DNA of 64,000 nucleotides from Phalacrocorax aristotelis (lineage: Eukaryota; Chordata; Aves; Suliformes; Phalacrocoracidae), in contig NC_134277.1 in the NCBI RefSeq assembly GCF_949628215.1, forward strand, positions 186,001 to 250,000, read 5' to 3'. Every line of letters begins with the position of its first letter. The stretch's first letter is position 1. Below the pieces are notes generated by a model. It saw only the letters and a program-made list of their open reading frames with translations. It was not told the origin of the DNA and did no database searches. The position numbers and the translations under genes are program-made. This document shows positions 59,501 to 64,000 of this stretch, in pieces.

Positions 59501-61836
59501 CCAGTGCCTGCAAAGGGAGTGCAGAGTGACCGGCTCAGCTCTAGACATCCAAAGCAAACAGGAGGATCCTCCTCATCAAAACACTCTTCTGGTTTTCACA
59601 GAGCAGCATCATTGTCTTTTCTTCCTCGATTTCCTGATTTTTTGACACTACATAAACAAGAGTTTGCATTCTGTCCCACCTCCTCTAACAAAACTCTTCC
59701 CCGCTCCCTTGTCTCCCTGCAAACATTCATACTAAACATACCATCCCACGGGACAGTAGGTCGGTGGTGTTGCAGACTGGCAGGGGCAGAGGAAGCAATG
59801 CCAAAGCCAAGCATCGCGCGACAGGAGAGCCCTCTGGTGCGATGCAGAGCACCGCCATCCTGTCCTGAAACCGTGTCATCGGAGATCAGGGGAAGACCAT
59901 TGTCAACATGTGGTTTCTTTTCCATCGGACAACTGGCAGCAGTAGGGACTTGCAGTAAAAACCTCAAAGCAACAAAACTCCAGTTCCCCGTGCCTCTCTT
60001 CTGTAGGTGTTTGAAGCTGCATTAGCCTGGATACGGTATGACCGAGACCAGCGGGAGTCGTTCCTACCCGAGCTGCTGTCCAAAATCCGCCTACCCCTTT
60101 GTCGACCTCAGTTTCTCACTGACCGCGTGCAGCAAGATGACCTGGTCCGCTGCTGCCACAAATGCAGGTGAGGCTTGGGCGGGGGGTTAGAAAAGCACCC
60201 AGGGGATGGTGCCTTTCAGTGGGGTGGAGGTGGCAGGAATGTGGTTTCACGGTCTCGGAGCCTGAAATTCTCTCTTTCCGTGGACGAGCACCTCGCATAA
60301 CAAGAAAACAAAGCGTCCTCCCCTGTTTTAACCTGGCAGCAGGGCCACGTTGCCTTTTAGAAGTATTGGCGGTGGAGAGGGAAAATCAGTTGCTTACATC
60401 TTCATCTGACTTAAGGCAGTCAGATTTCATCATAGCAACTGAGCTCTTTTAACTCTTTGGCTTTGATTTCAGGGATCTGGTTGATGAGGCAAAAGATTAT
60501 CACCTCATGCCAGAGCGCCGGCCGCACCTCCCAGCGTTCAAGACCCGTCCTCGGTGCTGTACTTCGATCGCAGGATTGATTTACGCCGTTGGAGGACTTA
60601 ACTCAGCAGGTACCTTGCATGTCCGCTCCCTGCAGGGGGGAGAGCAGCATAGTTTGCTGGGCAGGACGATGAGATCGGGAACTTCCCCGATGTGAAGCGT
60701 TGAGCTTTTCCTCCTCTGTGCAGCACTGTGACCGCCGCTGAAACGCTCGAGGGGGGCTGTGCCTGTAGTTTAACGTCTTCCGTCTAGAAACTCTGTCTAG
60801 GTCAGGTTTATTTAGGACAGCTCTTCTTGCCTATCTTAAAGTATCACCATTTTGAGGATGGTGTCCTTGCCTACAACAACAAGCAGGACCCGGAGATCTC
60901 AAGGTGATGTCGGTGGGGTCGCGGGATCACACCTGCCGATACGATGCGCTTGCACAAGCCTAGCCAGCGCGTGAAAAGGGGACAGAAAGCGTTCGTGAAA
61001 CGATCTGCTGGAGCCTCAAACAAGCTGGTTAACGTGAGTTGTAGGGTCAGAAAAGCCGGTGTGTGCTGGGCGCTGCCGCGTGGGGTCCGTACCCCAGCCA
61101 CACCACCACACGGCTGACTTCTCCTCTAGAGAAGCTGCGCTCCCGGGAAGCAGCGACACCAACAGACGGGACGTTGCAGGTCTCTGCTGCCCCTCCGAGG
61201 TTATAAGAGGCCTCACTTCCACAGCCTAGGGCTTGTCAAGTCTTAGGGTACCGAGCACGGGCAAGCTTTGGAACACTCCGCAATCTTTTTGCGTTGTGAC
61301 GTGCAGTTTATGTGAATTTTTCAGAGCAGGCTCTGTCTGCGGGTGTGTAGAGATGTGGCTGGGAAACGCCTCTGGCTTGACTTTGGTGTGGGAGCGGGAG
61401 GCTGGAGTAGGATGTGTGCGAGCCCAGAATAGGACGTGTGAGATCCTGGCTGTTTTCCCAGAGAAAAGGAGGCAAAGTCCCTGGGTCAGCCCCAGCACTG
61501 GGGTCAGAGCAGCAACCGCTTATCCCTCACGCGCCTCTGCTACAGGCAAGCCTGCTAGTGGAGTGTTTTATCAGGTCTTCCTCTTTTAATTTGAGTAGCA
61601 AATTTTTATGCAGGTGACTCGCTGAATGTGGTGGAAGTCTTTGATCCCATTGCCAACCGCTGGGAGAAGTGCCAGCCGATGACGACGGCCCGGAGCCGAG
61701 TCGGGGTAGCGGTGGTGAACGGACTGCTCTATGCCATCGGCGGCTACGACGGTCAGCTAAGGCTGAGCACTGTGGAGGTTTACAACCCGGAGATGGATTC
61801 CTGGTCCAAAGTAGAAAGTATGAACAGCAAGCGAAG
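38402..61836 (+). CDS. KLHL18: KLHL18, Kelch-like CUL3 adaptor (5' part; gene runs past window)
   Basis: KLHL18 is a BTB-BACK-Kelch substrate adaptor of CUL3 ubiquitin ligases. Published work on the mammalian protein links it to Aurora-A ubiquitylation at mitotic entry and to UNC119 in photoreceptors. Seven plus-strand coding exons join in frame into 377 codons plus two bases; human KLHL18 has 574 residues. BTB covers about residues 36-140, BACK about 145-250. Kelch repeat 1 starts near 285 ([11 protein letters not shown]) and repeat 2 follows ([11 protein letters not shown]). The remaining four Kelch repeats must lie beyond the window: I find no matching exon between 61837 and 64000. The product is nearly identical to the human protein except at the N-terminus, where an alanine run is present. 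Confidence 0.96.
38667..39106. repeat. G-rich minisatellite in KLHL18 intron 1
   Basis: About 12.5 tandem copies of a 33-35 bp unit containing GAGCTGAGGGCCCCTTTGG, then a G run and GCAGGAGGGGGA. Three consecutive trimers of units follow a long-long-short pattern (35, 35, then 33-34 bp), that is, a period near 103 bp. Each unit carries several G runs on the plus strand, so G-quadruplex formation is possible. Long minus-strand reading frames here (up to 390 codons) are just the repeat translated. Confidence 0.93.
39110..47580 (+). other. KLHL18: KLHL18 intron 1, first part
   Basis: Mostly unique, AT-leaning intron with a long T run (40385-40408), a short TG run (about 43367-43379) and scattered A/T tracts. 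I found no CR1 copy and no exon-like conserved frame in these 8.5 kb. Confidence 0.6.
40385..40408. repeat. Poly-T tract
   Basis: An uninterrupted run of about 24 T bases in KLHL18 intron 1. Length is likely unstable and may contain assembly error. Confidence 0.9.
47583..48730 (-). mobile_element. CR1 LINE fragment with RT remnant (copy K)
   Basis: A minus-oriented CR1 of about 1.15 kb, the longest in the window. Its 3' end is near 47583. Its inner end keeps the last part of ORF2: an open minus frame at 48215-48634 shows [20 protein letters not shown], then the catalytic-loop region as LAGDTEAGG where active CR1 has FADDTKLGG. The loss of one of the paired aspartates shows a dead copy. It lies in KLHL18 intron 1, antisense to the gene. 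Confidence 0.93.
48731..53595 (+). other. KLHL18: KLHL18 intron 1, last part
   Basis: Unique intron sequence without a recognisable repeat family. It holds an antisense open frame of 150 codons at 50251-50703, described separately, and otherwise only short frames. Confidence 0.55.
50251..50703 (-). other. Unassigned antisense ORF (150 codons)
   Basis: On the minus strand an ATG at 50703 opens 150 codons beginning [20 protein letters not shown], with [14 protein letters not shown] and [16 protein letters not shown] further in, and ends in a TGA at 50251. Third positions are GC-rich, and the composition is more protein-like than other intronic frames nearby. I do not recognise a family. No promoter, splice or polyadenylation signal supports expression. 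It could be chance in a GC-rich patch, a pseudogene piece or an unannotated antisense transcript. Confidence 0.15.
53596..53726 (+). CDS. KLHL18: KLHL18 coding exon 2 (BTB)
   Basis: Acceptor TTTTAG, then [20 protein letters not shown] and [20 protein letters not shown] to GMDP. It ends AG|GTAACG with two leftover bases. This is the core of the BTB domain, which binds CUL3 and forms dimers. 131 nt. Confidence 0.96.
53919..54059 (+). CDS. KLHL18: KLHL18 coding exon 3 (BTB end)
   Basis: Acceptor TTTTTTAG, then (S)[19 protein letters not shown] and on to [14 protein letters not shown]. 141 nt, two leftover bases before GTAAGG. It completes the BTB domain and enters the 3-box/BACK region. Confidence 0.96.
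56274..56472 (+). CDS. KLHL18: KLHL18 coding exon 4 (BACK)
   Basis: Acceptor TTTCCCAG, then [20 protein letters not shown] through [20 protein letters not shown] to VKSEEQ. 199 nt, donor CAG|GTGTGT, phase 0. It is the first half of the BACK domain. Confidence 0.96.
56900..57877 (+). mobile_element. CR1 LINE fragment with RT remnant (copy L)
   Basis: A plus-oriented CR1 of about 980 bp. The first part is the end of ORF2 ([20 protein letters not shown], then AGDTNLGG in place of ADDT). The rest is the same 3' region as copies B, C and J, ending 'cttaatgattctgtgaat'. It lies in KLHL18 intron 4, sense to the gene. Confidence 0.93.
57986..58012. repeat. A-rich simple tract
   Basis: A run of about 17 A bases, a C, then nine A bases, a short way after CR1 copy L. 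It is not the CR1 tail, which ends earlier with its ATTCTGTGA-type repeat. Confidence 0.85.
58975..59482 (+). mobile_element. CR1 LINE 3' fragment (copy M)
   Basis: Plus-oriented, about 500 bp, same subfamily as copy K but in the opposite orientation. It runs from 'ttctgggccccccagttcca' to 'tctgggattctgtgattctg'. In KLHL18 intron 4. Confidence 0.93.
60007..60167 (+). CDS. KLHL18: KLHL18 coding exon 5 (BACK)
   Basis: Acceptor CTGTAG, then [20 protein letters not shown] and [17 protein letters not shown] to LVRCCHKC. 161 nt, two leftover bases before GTGAGG. Second half of BACK. The RESF segment differs slightly from human. Confidence 0.95.
60473..60609 (+). CDS. KLHL18: KLHL18 coding exon 6 (Kelch 1 start)
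   Basis: Acceptor TTTCAG, then (R)[19 protein letters not shown] and [20 protein letters not shown]. 137 nt, one leftover G before GTACCT. It ends in the first Kelch blade, with the double glycine of GG visible. Confidence 0.95.
61614..61836 (+). CDS. KLHL18: KLHL18 coding exon 7 (Kelch 1-2)
   Basis: Acceptor TTTATGCAG, then [40 protein letters not shown] and [20 protein letters not shown]. 223 nt, two leftover bases before GTACGT. It holds the end of Kelch blade 1 and most of blade 2, with typical GG, Y and W positions. Confidence 0.96.
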
Positions 61837-62324
61837 GTACGTGTGGCTTGTGCGGTGGGAAGGGGACCTTTGGAGCTGGGGGGGTGGAGGGGGGATGAGG
61901 TTGTAGGAAGGCTGGAGGCATTGGGGGGTGGGGGTGGCTGCCGAATGAGAATTTAATGTGTGGGGAAGGAGCGAAAGAAAAAGGAAGAGTGGAGCAGTGT
62001 GGAAGCAGGTGGGATTTGCCTGGGCAGGCAAGTAGTGCTGATTCTGGGCACTGCTTGCTGGGAAGAGGGGAGAACCGTCAGCAGCTACCTGGGCATCCCA
62101 GCATTGATTTACAAGGAAAGCCGTTAAGACCTTGGTAAATAAAAAGCAGCTGAGCAGTGTGGACTCCAAGCTATGGAGATGACTCAGTTTTGGTGGCATC
62201 AAGGAGTGAAATAAAACTAAAAGAGAGTGATAAAATTCTGCTGTTGAGGTCTGTAAGGGTTTGAGCAGGAGTCTAAAAGGAGGCGGTCAGAGCCCCATTT
62301 GTTTGTGGTGTGATAGTAGAGAGT

Positions 62325-63076
62325 AGGTACAAGGTCCTGCACCCAGGTCGGGGCAACCCCTGGTGTCAGGACAGGCTGGGGGGATGGGGAGCAGCCCTGC
62401 GGAGAAGGACTTGGGGGTGCTGGGGGTGAAAAGCTGGACACGAGCTGGCCATGTGCGCTCACAGCCCAGAGAGCCAGCCGTGCCCTGGGCTGCATCCCCA
62501 GCAGCGCGGGCAGCAGGGCGAGGGAGGGGGTCCTGCCCCTCTGCCCCGCTCTGTGAGACCCCCCTGCAGCGCCGCCTCCAGCTCGGGGCTCCTCAGCACG
62601 GGACAGACACGGGGCTGTTGGAGCGGGGCCAGAGGGGGCACAGAAATGCTCCGGGGGCTGGAGCCCCTCTGCTGCGAGGCCGGGCTGGGAGAGCTGGGGT
62701 TGTTCAGCCTGGGGGAGAGAAGCTGCGGGGAGACCTTATTGCGGCCTCCCAGTGCTTAAAGGGGGGCTGTAGGAAGGGTGGGGGCAACCTCTTTAGCAAG
62801 GCCTGTTGTGACAGGCCAAGGGGTGATGGTGTTAAACTAAAGGAGGGGAGATTTACACTGGATAGTAGGAAGAAATTCTTTACTCTGAGGGTGGTGAAAC
62901 CCTGGCTCAGGTTGCCCAGAGAGGTGGGAGATGCCCCATCCCTGGAAACACCCAAGGTCAGGCTGGCCGGGGCTCTGAGCACCTGATCTAGTGGGAGATG
63001 TCCCTGCTCATGGCAGGGGGTTCGACTGGATGGCCTTGGAAGGTCCCTTCCAACCCAAACCGTTCTATGAATCTAG
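62325..63076 (+). mobile_element. CR1 LINE fragment (copy N)
   Basis: Plus-oriented, about 750 bp, same subfamily as copies F, H and I. It starts near 'acaaggtcctgcacccaggt' and ends 'caacccaaaccgttctatga'. In KLHL18 intron 7, sense to the gene. Confidence 0.92.
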
Positions 63077-64000
63077 GTAAGGCACTGGTAAGCACCACGT
63101 AGGAAACTCCTGTGCTGTTAGGAGTCAAATAAACCCATTTTACCATCTCTGTCCAGTGCTGGCATCTTCTTTCCCAAACAGAAAGTGTAAGAGAATCCCG
63201 GCTGGGAAGGAGAGAAGTATTTTTATCGTCTAGGGAAAGGAGTTTTCAGTGAAACAGAAGGTGTTTGCGCTTGACAAACAGAGCTGCACAGTTCACAGCC
63301 AGCCTGGAGATGGCTCTGTGGTTGGGTCTGGGAGCTTACCCTGCGTTATTCTGAAAACCCACCTATCAAGTTGTGTGGTCATCCCGTCCTCCCCACCGCA
63401 ACGCGGTAGCTACTTCTATGTTTAAACATATTCCTAGCAGCCAGGGTTTCTGCCGTGGTTTTCTTTGCGCTCTTGCCTGGGCGCTGAGAGCTGTTAAATT
63501 TTTCGCTTTCCTGCAAGTTTTGCAGCACTTCTTTGCCACGGTGGTTTGTCTGGTTTGGGGTTTTTTGTGGTCTGAGACCTTGATTGCATGGGAAGAGCAC
63601 AGGGCACGCGGCTGAGTACATGAAATCCTGGGCACAAAGCTCTGCTTTGTAGTGGAAAAGCTCATTTTTTTCCATAGCAATGAGGTTCCTGGGAGCTTTT
63701 CCCACGGTGAGAGGCAATTGCTCCTCCACAGTTGGGTTGTTCTGCCTTCAGGCCAAGCAGAAAAGGCATCGGATGCTCTTCTGTGGAGGAAAATGTCCGT
63801 TATTGTCCAAACTGCTCGGCTCCAGCTGTAGTGCTGGGATTTTATCACTGAGGATTGTGTTGCCGAGATTTTATGAGAAGCTTCAAGTAAGTTTTCAAGG
63901 TGGGATTCTGGTTTCTCGTCCAAAGCATCCCATTTGATAGCCTTTGTGAGCCAAACACGTGATTTACAAGGTGAAAGGACAGGGTTTAACGAGCCTTGGT
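63077..64000 (+). other. KLHL18: KLHL18 intron 7 (partial, to window end)
   Basis: Unique intron sequence. The next KLHL18 exon, expected to open with a T base and then AMGTVVLDG-like sequence, is not present. Frames in both strands here show no family resemblance. Confidence 0.65.

Overview
This window is nuclear DNA from a bird. The evidence is a dense population of 3'-anchored CR1 LINE fragments, CpG-island promoters, spliced vertebrate genes, and the gene order SETD2 - KIF9 - KLHL18, which is known from human chromosome 3p21. The species cannot be named from the sequence alone. Nothing looks prokaryotic or viral, and I found no tRNA, rRNA or CRISPR array.

Layout. (1) 1-3467 is intron 1 of SETD2 on the minus strand. 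The small first coding exon of SETD2 is at 3468-3505, inside a very GC-rich CpG island (about 2975-3960). A degenerate GATC-rich minisatellite (about 3886-4555) lies directly upstream of it. (2) 4560-7600 is the spacer between the KIF9 3' end and the SETD2 promoter. (3) About 7.6-38.2 kb is KIF9 on the minus strand. I place 20 coding exons; all splice phases join into one frame of about 780 codons, close to the human length of about 790. Exons 1-9 give a complete kinesin motor with P-loop, switch I, switch II and L12/alpha5. The rest gives a coiled-coil tail of kinesin-9 type. Only the last tiny exon (7619-7654) is doubtful. The intron after exon 4 uses a GC donor. (4) About 38.13-38.62 kb is a shared CpG-island promoter with three ETS-type sites between the head-to-head genes KIF9 and KLHL18. 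(5) From 38402 to the window end is KLHL18 on the plus strand. Seven coding exons encode BTB, BACK and the first two Kelch repeats (377 codons plus 2 nt). The remaining Kelch repeats lie beyond the window.

Repeats. At least 14 CR1 fragments of several subfamilies lie in the introns. One abuts the donor of KIF9 exon 9. Two near-identical copies flank KIF9 exon 16 in direct orientation, two related copies flank KLHL18 exons 2-4 in inverted orientation, and two sit head-to-head in the KIF9 5' intron. KLHL18 intron 1 begins with a G-rich minisatellite of 33-35 bp units arranged in a long-long-short higher-order pattern.

How the genes relate. SETD2 (H3K36 trimethylation), KIF9 (ciliary/flagellar kinesin) and KLHL18 (CUL3 substrate adaptor) are not a pathway. 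They are conserved neighbours, and only KIF9 and KLHL18 visibly share a promoter. I did not find a convincing new biological system. The most useful leads are the GC-AG intron, the CR1 copy at an exon edge, the two CR1 pairs flanking exons, the minisatellite at the KLHL18 start and an unexplained antisense ORF. Exon coordinates were read by eye from splice signals and phase agreement; CR1 boundaries are approximate.
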